A stretch of DNA of 64,000 nucleotides from NCBI GenBank assembly GCA_015680905.1, contig CM027378.1, forward strand, positions 88,131,501-88,195,500. The letters run 5' to 3'. Of this stretch, positions 33,411-47,022 are shown piece after piece. A program made the translations under genes and the position numbers. Positions within the stretch are counted from its first letter, which is position 1. Each line of letters opens with the position of its first letter. Source of the DNA: Coptis chinensis (taxonomy: Eukaryota; Streptophyta; Magnoliopsida; Ranunculales; Ranunculaceae). The notes under the pieces were generated by a model. It saw only the letters and a program-made list of their open reading frames with translations, had not been told where the DNA came from and searched no databases.

Positions 33411-36243
33411 TATTACTATGTTTATCACGAGGGGATTTAGAAAATGAATTGTGAATTCCTATAAAGAAGGAACTGTTGTCGCATTTCCGGAGACGACAGT
33501 TCGCTCTAGGATTCCAACTGTGGTGTACACCTTTCGAGGTGGTAGGCCACCTTTAAAGGGATGCACCACTGGATGTAGTCCGGGAATTCCTTTTCTACTT
33601 TTCTAGATAACCATGCTTGTACGTGTCACGATGTATGGTGATTAGCTTGAGTGGGGTTACATGTTACCTCGATGAGGTTTAGACGCGAGAGGTTTAGTTT
33701 AGTCCACTCACGGATGTGTCGGGGATCCCGAAAGCGTCTACGGATCGTCGAACGGTTGACCACCGTAAGTTAGGTGACGTTCGTATGGGGTCGTGGTCCG
33801 CGGGGCCCACCTGAGCCCTAAAAGCTTTGGGGATTTTGTGTGTAATGCGAACACAACAACGGCATTTCATCTCCCACCGGTAAAATCAAGAAAACAACGG
33901 TGCATGGTTCACACCGGGGGAATCTTGAACCGAGATTGCTGTGTGGATCGGGGCCGGTCGTACCCTCTCACCATTCTAATAGGATGCAGTGGCCACAATA
34001 GTTGTATGATGATTGTGAAAAACCTATTTTATATATCAATGAAGCATGTCGAATGAATTCTGCTAGTTAGTGATATATATATATATATAGTCACGATATT
34101 TGAATACTTTTATGGAAACCCTGCATGTTTTAAATGTTTTCTATAAATAAACTATTATTGGTTATGTGCGTTTCTACTGGGCATAGTTGTTTGCTCATCC
34201 TACCTAACATTTCAGACGAGCCAGTTGCGGAGGAGGCTTTTCCTAACCCTAGCGAGGAGGGTTATGGGGATTTGGGAGGATTTCCCCATGCTTGACGAGA
34301 GACAGAGTTCCACGTTCATACTTTTGGTTGTATAGAGATAGTTTAGCCATTTTGGTTGTATATATAGAGAGCTCCGCTCCTTTTGATGTATTTATTTGAT
34401 GTATTTAAGTAGCAGTTACACTTACATAGTTGGTGGATGGGATGTGATGTTGTTTAGAAGGTTGGGTTGTATATATATGGTTGTTGGAAGGGTGTAGTTT
34501 AAAATTTCAGGTTATGACAGGTTTATGACAGGTTTTATGGTTTACGAATGTCGATCAAACAAAGGAAACTCTGCCAAAATTTCGGTAGAATCTGGATAGG
34601 GGTCGGCCTCGAGATTCATTCCACGTCCTCGGGATGTGTGCTGGGTCTCGGGGCGTGACACCATCCCTTTTTGCCAGCAAAGAAAAAAAACAAAAGAAAA
34701 AGAAAATGCTCTCTATCTGTAAATGGGTTTTGGGCCAGTTATATGATGGGTGATATTGTTGGCAGATGTTAGCAAAACTTGCAAGCAGCATGAATAAGCC
34801 CCTGACAACAAACAAGCTTGTTCCCTTCTCGCCATGGATGAACAGTTAGCATCCTTGCCTATAAAGAAAATGTACTTTTTTTTTTCTTTTGGCCTGCTTG
34901 ATTTATGTTTCTCTTTCTTATTATGCATTTTCCATTTCAACCCCCACCACCATCGTGTCCATCATCACTTCATAACAAGTCACCACTTGATCCTAATTAT
35001 AGGTATTAATATTTTGCTCTGGAACAATATGGCTAGGAAGCAACTTGGAGGAAAGCTTGGGAGTTCTGTACAAACTGACCTTGGTGTAAATAATGTTGGA
35101 GATCTATTGCAATTTTCAGAAGACTATCTACTAGAGCGTTATGGAGTGAATACCTGGTGTGTTTACTATTGACTATGTGTCCTCTACAATCTTTAGAAAT
35201 GACAATTTAATAGGTTTTCCATGTGGTTTTGAGTTTATTACTGTATCATATCAAAAGCCTCCTAATTCTCTAATTACCCTTAGGAACTAATACCAGCTCA
35301 GATAAATTGTGCAACTTCCCTGCCTTAGTTTGCTGTCTGACATTAACTTCTACTCCAGCACATGGTTATGGAGTACTGCAAGAGGCATTAATTGGGGATG
35401 AAGTTGAAGGTCGTCTTCTTCCCAAGAGCCATGGTTCTGGAAAGACATTCCCAGGTCCACAAGCTCTAAAGACAATCACTTCCGTAAGAAAATTTCTCTC
35501 TAATTTTTTCTTGCAAAACTTTCCGAGTGCAAGTTCTTCTTGGCCGCCCCCACCCCCAATACATGCAGACACATCAGTACATATGGTGACGTTTTATGTT
35601 AACTGTCACGACCCTTTTCAGGGGGCACATTGGGAGATGAGTTTAGGGCTGGCTTTTCATGAATTATGAGTTCTCATTGCAAAAACTAACTCAATCTGCA
35701 ACAGCCCCATAATCAACATTGTTGAGAGCTAAAGATTAGTTTTATCTTTTTTAAAATTCTAGAAATGAAGTATTTAAACTAACTATCTTTTTTCTCCCAT
35801 CTATTCCTCTCTGCTGCAGGTTGAATGCTAGCTTAATAATCTTTGTGAAGAGTTAAGTGAACGAATTCAGTCTGACTTGGATCAAAACAACAAGGTCGCT
35901 CACACACTTACACTCAATGCTAGAGTGTACAAGGTGTATATGTTATTTCTTTCTTTTAGACCCTTTCTTCAAAGGAAAAGTTAAGTACACATCAGTTCAT
36001 AACTATACTAAATTGATGTTATTTGGTAGACCAATGATTCAGATTCATTCAAGAAATTTCCTTCCAAATCTTGCCCACTAAGGTATGGAACTGCAAAGAT
36101 TGAAGAAAATGCACTGAAACTGTTTAATTCTAGGCTATGTGAGTTCTTAGGTTCATACAGAGCTGAGACCTCTGGAAATCAAAACAAAGTGGGGAGTAAC
36201 AAGTCATTCTGTTACGGTGGGTAAAATATTAGCTACACCACCT
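31031..36243 (+). pseudogene. POLH: DNA polymerase eta remnant
   Basis: Polymerase eta is the Y-family polymerase that copies past UV dimers. Exons on the plus strand: 31031-31198 (GRCERASIDEVYLDLTDAAE, with the catalytic SIDE motif), 31350-31513 (KLLACGAIIVAELRMQVL), 34766-34871 (MLAKLASSMNKP, LASLPIKKM), 35037-35156 (KQLGGKLGSSVQTDLGVN), 35359-35483 (LLPKSHGSGKTFPGPQALK), 35820-35933 (CEELSERIQSDLDQNNKVAH) and 36030-36243 (FKKFPSKSCPLRYGTAKIEE, then VGKILATPP). Splice sites mostly remain, but the first donor reads GAG/ATAAG, not GTAAG. Frame changes occur before AGIAHNK, in the LASLP exon, in the LLPKSH exon and near 36200, and TAG replaces an expected Trp codon in the 35820 exon. The N-terminus and C-terminal tail are missing. 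One intron holds a solo LTR. Confidence 0.9.
31544..34660. mobile_element. 3.1-kb solo LTR in a POLH intron
   Basis: Starts TGTAAAGTCC and ends GGGGCGTGACA, flanked by CCATT (31539-31543) and CCATC (34661-34665), a target duplication with one mismatch. The 3' part has the GGGTCTCGGGGCGTGACA style of LTR end seen in large chromovirus (Tekay/Del-like) LTRs. It holds no gag or pol, only short frames. It separates the exon ending 31513 from the one starting 34766, so it lies in an intron. Confidence 0.8.
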
Positions 36244-37161
36244 GTAAGTTCCTTTTTTTTTTTTATAGAACATTTTATTATTGTGGCATATAAATGTTTG
36301 GCAAGGAATCAATAATTACTACTTCGAGATGTAGATTCTATGTCTAACCATCGCACGGGAAGCTTAGGGAGAAAGAAGAACTACGATGGCTTGGTTGAAA
36401 GAATGTTTGCGACTAAGGGGACCGAACAGGCTCAAGCAAAGCAAGGGAACATAGACTAAAGCCTTGGTTTTCAGAATATGTTTTTCAGTTGCCTAGCTAC
36501 GGTTGACAGATTCTTAGGCTCAATCTCAGGTCCCCGTCTTTTTGGTACTGTGTATGGGTACGTCCCCTATAGTGTTGCAACTTTTCTAATTGTTTCATTG
36601 GTTGATGCAATGAAGTTTTCAAGTCAACTTCTTTGGTAATGCTGACTGCTGGATTGCATTTGAAAACAAGAACACTTTTTTTTTTCATCCTTTCAATATA
36701 TTCAAAACATAATTATGTTACTACGATGAAAGTAACCAATTGACCATGTCTGCCTTTTTGTCTAAAATATTAAGTCAAGGAATTTCTCTTATTCATTTGT
36801 GGCCTAGAAAAATAGAAATCAATGGCTTTTTGTTTCTGTACAGGCCATCTCTTATATTTCGATACTAGAACGATCTTGGAAATCAGAAATAATTAAAGCG
36901 ATATACCGCTTGAAAGGTAATTTCCTTGAGTCTTTCTACAGTAATTGATATATGAGCTTATTTTGTATTACTCATGGACTTTAAAAAATATGCAATTTGA
37001 GGTTTGATTAAGTGTAAGATGTTCTGGCCCTTGATGGCTTTTTCTTACAATTTAGTTAGTTCCAAGCTATGAATTAATGTTTTCAAAACCAATATTATTA
37101 GGAAACTTATTGTTCTGAATTTTTTTTGTATATGACCCCAACATTTTGACTTATTACCTAA
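36244..37161. other. Downstream of the polymerase eta remnant
   Basis: AT-rich. Expected 3' exons of polymerase eta were not recognised. A stretch at 36842-36920 lies between AG and GTAATT splice-like sites, but its translation matches nothing I know. Confidence 0.35.
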
Positions 37162-39480
37162 TCTTTATATATATAATAGCAAGCCCCTTTGGAGCTCTCT
37201 GAGGGTGTCCACATCATAAGGGGATTGCGAGAAATCAGGGCAGTCTCCAACTTAAGAATGGAAACCTACCAAAAACCCACGACTATTCACCGAAAAAAAC
37301 AAAAACCCCCGGCCTAAAATTACAACACTAGAGATTCTCGGCTAATCTATTGTCTCGCTTCTCTATAGTCTTCTTCATATCAGGTTTGTTCCTTCTATTT
37401 GTCCTTTTTACCATTGTCCATATAGTTTTCACTGTCTTTATTTCTTTGGTTGGTTAAAAATTTTGTAGTAATTTCTTTGTTTTTTTGGTTACGTTTCTGC
37501 AATTTGTTAATGTGGATAATTTTTCCAGACACTCTGTGCTAATTAAACAGCTCAACACTACCCTGCTTATTCAATCTTCTTTTTTTCCGCTTCATTGTGT
37601 TTTTTAATTTCTTGCTCATCCAATATTATTATGTTGATCGCTTCTTGCTTTCTTTCTAAGAGATGAAACAATTTCAATAAAGAGATTAATACTACTAAAT
37701 ATGAGGAAGTTGGAAAATTATTTCAAAAACAAGCTACACAAGAAACAAGTCATAGCCCCAACTCTCGGGCATCAACCTCAACATAATACAGAGTTGGTTC
37801 AAGGGTTAGTGCATATGTGGAACAAGTCAATGCATGAGTGTCCACCGAAGTTAGCAATCAACACGAAGACATGGAGTATAAGAGTTGCAAGTCAGATAGA
37901 TACAAGGATGGTGTAGTGGCTTGATATGACTGCTCAAGCTCCCAAAAACCCTGAATGATTCTACTGATATGTCATTGTAGTTGCTGCTAGACTTCCCAGG
38001 TGGCGATGAGATGAGCTTTTTCCAAGGGCATATTAACAATTACTCATCATTGTTTCCAAGCAGCTTGATAATGGAAAGCTATTTAAATTCCTTTTTCTGT
38101 ATCATACTAAACTTTGGGCGTGGGAAATGTGGTTTGTTAAGCTCATTGTTGTAGTTAAGAGTTCCTTACCCTTTTTGTTGGGAATCAAGGATCTTTTGTT
38201 CACTCGGCCCTTTTAAAGTGGGATTATGTTTGGGCTGACAAACCAAAATGGAATAAAAAATAGAGAGTAATTTATAGTATAAGCATTACCTTATTTGCAT
38301 TATAAGAAATACATCTGCCATCTCTATCGTAGGTTTCATTTCTTTATCCAGTAGCACATACAACTCAAACAAAACCACAAGAAAAAGAAATCGAAAAATT
38401 AAAAAGAGAAATAATAGCCAAAAAAAAAAAAAAACATATTGAATATTTCTATAAATTTGTGTTTTCATCAAAATTTGAATCATTACAATATTTTATAGTT
38501 AAAACTTTTTGGTACATAATAATTCAAAATTTTAATTTATAAAATATTGGGAAAAATCAAATCAATTATATGAAAACAGTCATGCGAAACAGGGGGAGTT
38601 TATTTTAATTTTAAGTGCTTGCTTTGATACGACCCTTATATACCCCTACAATATTAATATTTTTCTACTTTATTCAATTTTGTGGCATTCATAGTTGCTA
38701 TGAAGAGAAGTGAAAGGTGTATTGTGTATGGTGAACAAAAGACTGCAGTTATTATATTCCCCCAAAGGTGCTATTCTTTCTTCAAGACCATATTTCTTTA
38801 TTGTTTCTCCTGTAGATGCATGGTTTAATTCATAAATTTGTATCTACGAAATTCATGTTAAAATCTAATGGATGGGAAATTATATACAAATGGGTGTGCA
38901 CCTTGATTAGCATAGCTTCCAATTGATCTTCTCAAGCTAATTGGGTGTAGCATGCCAAGCATCAAAAGCTTTTGGTTCACCTCTACATGTCCAATGGTAG
39001 CATTGCTTCCCGTATTAAAGGTAAAGAGTCATACAAAATTATATCTTTATTGTATATAATATTCTAAAGTTATACATAATAATAAAATGAAAAAAATTAT
39101 ATGAATGTATATAACTCAGATAATTCTACACGAAATATTTTTAGGAAAGCATAGGTAGAAAAAAGATATACAACTAAATATTTAGGATGTTAGTTTCCAC
39201 TAACACAAAAAAATCTAAATTATTTTGATAGATTAATAATATTAAATTATATTACAGGTCATGACATATGAAAACTACAATTTATATTAAAAAAACGATG
39301 CTTAAGGAAACTCTACAAAATGGTTTTCATGTTAAACAAGATCCGTTTTACAACTCAGAATTAGAGAATGGACTATTCAGCACTGTAACAGTAAAGGTAC
39401 CAAAAGATTTATTTTTCGACAATTAAAACCTCATAGCTAAAGACATTCCTAGAAGCCCCACATATTCAGAATAAAAATCA

Positions 39481-39783
39481 CAGGATTCGGCTGCTTTTAT
39501 ATACAATCAAGTTTATAAATGATGAAGGTGAATTTGAGATTGAAGACTTCAATTTCAAAGAACTGATGAAGAAAAGAAAAGAAGTTGAAGACAAACAAAA
39601 GCAGCTCGATATTCTGAGAGACATTATGTTAGATTGTTTGGTTGAAGATAAAAACAAGAAAGACAAGATATATTATCTCAAAGAAGAAATTCAAGCAATG
39701 AAGGAAACAGAGAGAATGGCAGACAATGAGATAACCAATAAAGTCGAGAAAAAGAATTTGAGAATCAAAAGAAAAAAAGCATG
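39481..39783 (+). pseudogene. Coiled-coil fragment, unrecognised
   Basis: An open plus-strand frame without an ATG at its start (FINDEGEFEIEDFNFKEL), then a Lys/Glu-rich coiled coil (KKRKEVEDKQKQLDILRDIM, KEEIQAMKETERMADNE), ending KKA and stop at 39781-39783. It looks like a real exon by composition, probably the last exon of a captured gene. I cannot name it. Confidence 0.45.
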
Positions 39784-41649
39784 ATGATTCATTATAAGGT
39801 TAAAAGCTTACTATTTATGAAAATTACTCACTATTGAAACTATTCTTTTCAATTTAAATTTAGTCTACCAAATTACCAAATTGAACTATGTCATACTCAA
39901 TTAGCAGATAATATAATATTTTTAGATTATGCCAATCTGTTTGTTTCTCTATCCTCTTACTTACATATTATTATTATCCTAAGACTACTTGGAATGTGAA
40001 TTACATTCAAATCTTGCATATAATGAATTAGCTATACAGAAAGGATAGTACTCCATGAAGACATAGAAGACATACAGATGGGTAAAAATTAAAAGTCAAA
40101 ACACTTACTCGGCAAAATCAAATTCTCAATCCCACTTGATGTCGAAGTAATAAGGAATCCAAATAATGTCCACTTCTCCATGCAGCCAAATATACAGCAA
40201 AGATATCTTATAAGAGAAGTCTTCTGATGTCACTGAAGTTCATGCCTAAAACAAATGAACCTGAAAATAAACGGACATTAACCCAAATTTATTGGCGGAA
40301 GCAAGGAATAAGTAACTCTTATAACGAGTAGTTAAGTGGGTCAATCCAATGGCGCGTACTTGAGGATTTAGAACAACGTCTGCCAATAACTAAAAACAAC
40401 AATATTTAGAAATATATGTGGGATTAAAGGACTGCCTAAAGATCAAAAATATATGTACCTCCAACTTTTACATTGAAAATGCGGTGATACGCTGATAATG
40501 TTAGGTTCATTTTTGTAACAACTCAAGGTTTCTTCGTTCCTGAAGATATAAGAACATAACTCAACATAATGGTTCAGAAATCCAAATTATTATTGTGCCA
40601 TTTATTATTGTGACTTCTTACAAGAGTTGTATCCTATAGGGAAAAAAAATAGTTTCCTTCTATGGCTTTATTTTTTGCATATTGGTACAGAATTTGATAT
40701 AGGGAAAAAAAATTAGTTCCCTTCCAATTGCCTAAAGCCATGTCATCGATATACAATGCCCTTCTCTAATGCATTTGTAAGCAAATCCAACTATCACACC
40801 TAACCCAGGGCATGACAACTCAGTTAAACAACAAACAACAATAAATAACCTTCAGCTAATCAAGATCATGCACACATATCAGAACACCACCCAAGGATCA
40901 CTTGAAGAACTACTCTAACCATATTCAAGAAGTTAATCAAAACAGGTATCTAAAATATAAAACAAGGGACCAATGAAACGTTGCCTAGAAGATGACCTAG
41001 AAAATACTTAAGTAAACTGACAAACACAACCAAAGCTTGAAAAAAAAATAACACTGCTCAAGCAAGAAGGCATCATCAAAACAGTAAAAAAAAATAAGAC
41101 CTCAATTGTAGTAACAACAACCTTAATTCCGCAGGAGAAAAAACTGCAATCATATAAGGTCTACAATTAAAGAGGAAATTGGTACCTGGGAAAAGAAGTC
41201 AAGATGGGGCCTTAAAGAAGAGCGAATGTAGAACAATTGGCATATTGGATGTGTAAAATAGCTTAACTGAAAATCCCAAGGGTTTTAAAGGTAGAATTAA
41301 ACTTAACACTTTGAAATTCAAAAAAATAACCTAGAGAATGCTTTGTTAGACAACCTGAGACAATGCTTAGTAAACATATTAAATAGTACTGCCACATGTC
41401 CAATAAAACTTCACTGAAACCAAAACCGTCCCCCTACACTAAATCACATGTATCAAATTATACGTTCTAGGATAAGTAGACTAATACATACATACCATAG
41501 AGACTAAGCACTAAATCAGCATGTATGAAATAATACGTTCTAGGATAAGTAGACATAGACTCACACCTCAAGGGGTGAAACAATTGCAATTAATCAACAA
41601 AATAACACTTGAATATAAATTTCAGTAGTTAAGTAAATAAAAAGCTAAC

Positions 41650-41800
41650 CAGCTTTGGTATGTTCCAATTAATCCACGTTCGTAGATAACCCCCAAGGTA
41701 TTGACCTTAGCTTCAGTAGGTATGACATTCATGAACCAAAAATGCTCATAGGATATAACAGCTGCGAATACTCTATTTATCCATGACTTCATATCTTCCC
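41650..41800 (-). pseudogene. PMT-type putative methyltransferase fragment
   Basis: The minus strand reads [20 protein letters not shown] followed by GLIGTYQSW, the conserved core of plant PMT/QUA2-like Golgi proteins thought to methylate pectin. A GTTAGC donor follows directly (41644-41649), splitting the Trp codon, so this is an exon with its splice site. Upstream residues ([12 protein letters not shown]) fit the GGFAAAL..PVWVMN region in part. The flanking exons are missing: a captured fragment inside the putative Helitron. Confidence 0.65.
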
Positions 41801-42594
41801 TTAACAATTTATAACAGTGTCTCATGCCTTACACAACGTTGCGAATAACTTCCACAAGAAGCATAATACAATGGATTCCAACACATTCAAAGAATATAAA
41901 AAACCTAACTGATGAAAACATTCAAAGAATATAAGATAAATAGGAAAGCTCAGCCACTTGATCTATCACTATTTTTCCAACAAAAAAACACAAAACTCCT
42001 TTAGCAGTTAATTCGCCGCCAATAGCTATTGCTGCTTTCTTAGCTGGGATAATTGCAGTTGTAGTAACAAGAAAAAATGGTAATGAGAATAATTTGATTC
42101 ACAAAAATCAAAACACAAGGATTGATAGAGACATTTTCAAAGGAAAAAAAATTGTATCCAACTCATTCAAAAAAAAATTCAAACATACACAGAGCAACAA
42201 AGTAAGCAAAATATATTGATTATTGATTAATCATCACTGCAATATAGTTTCATTGCAATATAGATATTACAAAAATAGTCATAATACAATTACTAGACTA
42301 TGAAGTCAGAGACTAACATAAAGATGAAAAAAAAAAAAAAAAACATAACTACCAAAATATACAAGTCGCCTCAAGAACTTTAGTGCAAAATTAGACCATA
42401 CAAGTTCCTATTTAACCCCCAACTTAAGACATACAAAGAGACTTAACGTCACCAAAATAAAAGCGTCCAAAGTCACCATCAAAAGCTTCAGCACCACCAC
42501 AGAGCATCCAAAATCTGTTCAAATGAAAAATAAAATAAAAAATAAATACACCAAAAGATATTAATTATACTATAAACAAAGTAAAAAATTTATA

Positions 42595-43240
42595 TGATAA
42601 AAAACAATTACCCATCAACAACTTTTATTGCTAAATTCTTCTTTGTCTTTTTTTAGTATTCACATTCCGACCACTTGAACTTCCTTCATCATAAAGCTCT
42701 TGAATGCTCTTTGTTTTAAGACGAGGACAAACAACCTCTTCATCATATTCATCCAAATTAATATACTTCGTAAGAACTTCAACCAAAAATTCCATACAGT
42801 TTAAGAAAGTTAATCCTTCAAAGTTTTTCTTATAATACTCGAGTAAATTATCCACTTCATTATTTACCCAGAGCATCTTTTTACCATACGAACGAACACG
42901 AACACTTCAAAAAATAGAAAAATTAAAAATTAATAACATTATAAGTAATTAAATTCCAAAAAATAAATAAAAACTTACTCATCTAATAGGTTTCTCATCC
43001 TGAGAATAGACTTTTGAGTTTCACTATTTGCATTGCATAAAAATTACATACACCACGGTGTATACAACACCTCTTCTGCTTGATTTTTTTAATCAGATAT
43101 TCAAGAAAACCGAAAACAGTAATGCAGTCATAATTATATTGAATAAACGTTTTTGCTAACCATTTGTCTTTTGGAGAACCAAAATAATTACGAAATTTAC
43201 ATGAACAATCTCTACAAAACATTAAAAAAAAAATAGACAA
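42595..43240 (-). other. Possible captured exons, unrecognised
   Basis: Two minus-strand frames separated by an intron-like AT-rich gap: 42995-43240 (CSCKFRNYFGSPKDKWLAKT) and 42631-42876 (NNEVDNLLEYYKKNFEGLTF, YDEGSSSGRNVNTKKRQRR). Composition is protein-like, with a basic C-terminus. I do not recognise the family, and chance is not excluded. Confidence 0.3.
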
Positions 43241-46200
43241 AGAAATTAGTAATCATAAAAAAAAAACATTTAAACATAAAAATAAATGGATACTAATACA
43301 AAAATAACTCAGCTTACTCTTCCATTATGATAAAATTTCAATAAAAAAAAAAAAAAAAAAATAGTGTATTAAACAATGACTTCCTTATTTGACGGATTAT
43401 ATACTTAAATTTGAAAACTCGTCCTAGCAAGGTCTTGCCATGATAATAATTAGTAATGAGAGTTGGTGAGGATACACTCAAAAAAGAAATTACTACCAAA
43501 TATCCAAGCAAATTGTCTAACTATGGATAGTTCATGTGTATTCAGAGAACAAATCACCCCAATATGCCTTTTGGTATAATAAAAAATTGCAAAAAGTACT
43601 TTATGAAAACATAGTACTCAAATAGGAAGCAATAGAAGACGCACACATGATTTCTCCTTATGTCTTCTTTATCCCAACATAAACTCACCACTACACAAAA
43701 ACTAAACAAGGATAACTCAACAAGGGTGGTTCTTCTCCATTGGTAGAAAAACAACAATAATTTTTCCATTTTGTGGAGGCTGGAAATCCCAGAAAACTGT
43801 CTAACTATGGTTAGTTCATGTGTATTAACAAAACCCATTACCCAAATACAGTTATACATACAGTCATACATACATACCTAATAAAAAACAGCCGATAATC
43901 AAAACAAAATTTTGAAAGGGATAAGAGATCTAAAAGAATGACTAGCGTTCTTATTGTTCGTGGAATCCTAGAGTGCTAGCTAACTGATTACACATATACC
44001 AAGTTAGTATCGATAATGTACTACAAAATGATCACAATTGTTAGTATGATTGTCGACTATCAAAATGAGTTAAGAAATTGTTCAGTTCTAACAAAAACGT
44101 TAAGTTAAACACTTGAATCCAAAGAGACAAAGATTCAAATATTTTATCAAGGTACAATAAAATCAAATAGAGGAGCCAAATGAAAGTCTAAACAAAAATT
44201 ACATCAAATAGTTGCTAACTAAATTAATTAATTAGCATCAACTAAGTACCATTATAAAAATTGGAGAGTTGGGTTAGTAATTTTTAAAAAAAAATAAACA
44301 AAAAAAAAATTACCTCAAATTAATCTGTAAAAACAAAATAACACAGCACAAGCTCAAGTGAATGTTGGAGAAGATAAAATTGATTAAAATCTTACCAAGA
44401 GAAATATGTTCACACCTGTCAAGTTTCTGTTGAATGAATCAAACAAATGGTAAAAACCTTGCCACGTGTTTATTATAACAAAACATGGGCTTTTGGCTTA
44501 ACAACAATCCTAGAAATATAACATATCCAAATCATAGGATGTTTTGCTTATGAATTAAAGTGTAAAATAGGAAAACAAAATTGGTTATTTGTCAAAATAT
44601 AATCAATTAAAAAGAGTCAACAGTTAAATTTGGAGTTCAATGACTTTTCCAATTTCAATTTGTGCATAAAATTAAAATATATTATACTTTTAAATGTTAG
44701 GATTTGTCAATGCTTTGGTCATAAATCAAATTAATTATGTTTGTTGAACTATATTTTTCTTTTGTAATTATATATTATTATGCGTCAACACCTTTCTACA
44801 AACCGGTTGTTCTACAAGGAAATAAAATCTGGGGCACATTGAATATTTAAAAAAAAAAATCAGTATAATATTTTATAGTTAAAACTTTATATTTAATTCA
44901 ATTGCATGACAACAGTCGATGTTGATATTTAAGATATAAACATGAAAATGTTATATCTCATCCACAATACAACCGGTTGTTCAACCAAATTTATTGACTT
45001 TTCATGTGATATTTTTACATGTAACCAAATGAACTTGGAGGAGTCTTGTTACCGGATGCGCATGATTTCTAATTTTGTATAAAGCACAAACATGAAGGAC
45101 TCATAAATACATGATTGAGAATGTTCTATAATAAGTATTGTGCTAATTGTCATTGACACAATAATTCATAAGGCAAGGTCACTCATTTTGACATACACGA
45201 GTACACATTATCACTCTCTAACCACTCTCTGTTTTCCATAATTTGTATTTATTAGTGGTTTAATTTTTGGTCATAAATCAAATTAATTATGTTTGGTGAG
45301 CTATTTTTTCTTTTATTAATACTATGTTGTAGTATTAGTGTTGACATCAAAATTTCAAACACTGCAATATTCTATAGTGTTAAAACTTTTTGGCACATAA
45401 TAGTTTATAAAAATGGTCTTTGTTCGTTAAAAAAGGCTGGGATCGCCTAACCAACAAGCCTAAACGCCCTTAAGAGATTTCTAAGATGGGCTTGTTATTA
45501 AGTTTGTAATTCATAATGTATGCCATGTGAATTGCTTCTGCAAGTATAGCTACTTCAATACATTAGTTCCTCCCTAAATGATAGAAACCAATACTTTTAG
45601 TATTTTCACCAAAATTTAACTCAATACAATATTCTATAGTTAAAAATTTTTAGTACAAAATATTTTACGAAAACGATCCCCGTTCATTGAACGGGCTCAA
45701 AAACTAGTTATTATTAACATCTATGATACACTTGTTTAACAAATCTCTATTAGTATAGTATACCATAATTAACATGGACCTTTAAATTAGACCAACCTTT
45801 TTTCTACCATAAAATGCCCTTAATAAAAAATTAAAATCAATTATTCAATGCCTTTAAGAAGGACTACTTAGTCATTTCGTAATTTACTACCATCTATACC
45901 CTCAAGATTATATAGTAATTTAAGGACGTATGTGTAAATTCAGGTTGGAAATCAACTATCGCACTATTGAATTGTTAAGCCACTTATCCATCATTAATTG
46001 CCCAAATAATTACCTTTTATGAAATTAAATTCAACAAACGAACCGTTTCTCTTCCACTTTACGGCTCCCCCTCTTTTGCAAACAGAAAATGCAATAATAT
46101 CAGCCATCATTCTCTCTCTTCCAATTGAGTTCTCCCACAAATAATCGAACCGTCTCTCACCCATTAGCTTACAATCCGGTCTTCTGCCAAATTGAGCAGA

Positions 46201-47022
46201 TATCTCAGTAAGTCCTTTTCTAATATTTTTCAACCTTTTCTTATTGATAATTAGGTGTGCTTAATCCCAACCCTCAATACTGTAAGTATCTTAATATGTC
46301 CTTACATGTGTTTTGCTCACAACATGTTGTAAGAATATCGTTGACACCATATGTTTGGAGTAGTTGAGTAACTGATTTTTTTCCTATTTGCGAATGGAAT
46401 TTTGTTGGTGGTTGTTATGGGATGTTATTTTGATTGAGTAACATGAACATTGATTCCTTAAAAGTGAGGATTTTCTATTTGCTAATGAACATTGATTCCT
46501 TAGAAGTGAGGATTTTCGCGAGGATTAACTCTTGTCGCCTCTTTGAATGTTGAGTTGTGTTGGAAAACCGTAATGACATTGGACTAAAGCTCCATGTGGA
46601 GTTGAGGCTGAGGCGGTAGACATTGGACCTCTTTGTTATTCCCTTCTCGGCTACTCTGGTCAAGTTCTTAATGCATAATGGATTCTGGATTGTATTGACA
46701 CACTTGCTTCGATTGAAATTGCATTCTTTTGATAATGGCGTAGGTAACATAAAATGTCTTGTAAAAACATGTAGGACCCCTCGGCCCGGGTCTGCTGAGT
46801 GGGAAAAAGACATTTGGGCCTAAACCGATACATTAAACTAAATATGGGGGTTTTATGTGGAGGATATTATTTATTACATTTAGCCATTCAGGTGTCATTT
46901 CATTCATGATTGACAGTAAGAGCAAATTGGACATTCTTTTGTAGCTTTGGAATTGGGTGTTTCATATATGTTCAACATATGGAACTTGCATTTTGTAATT
47001 TACATTTGCTCTATTGATTGTA

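Larger units (their letters stand above)
37162..45707 (+). mobile_element. Putative Helitron 1
   Basis: Starts TCTTTATATATATAATAG preceded by A (37161), with GTGTCCACATCAT shortly inside, a pattern of plant Helitron 5' ends. It ends with hairpin CCCGTTCATTGAACGGG, then CTCAAAAA and CTAG (45704-45707) followed by T. Inside are further partial 3'-end sequences of the same type (about 38490-38540, 44865-44895, 45360-45430, each with TATAGTTAAAACTTT), so smaller elements are probably nested and the outer pairing is uncertain. No Rep/helicase is visible, so it is non-autonomous. It carries gene fragments listed separately. Confidence 0.5.

Noticed and set aside
34834..35172. 112-codon frame from MDEQLASLPIKKM as an independent small protein
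   Set aside because: It is a polymerase eta exon read through its intron; the conserved parts end at the splice sites.
45994..46233. 79-codon minus-strand frame (RRPDCKLMGERRFDYLWENS)
   Set aside because: Looks protein-like, but no family is recognised and it lies opposite to the captured exons of putative Helitron 2.
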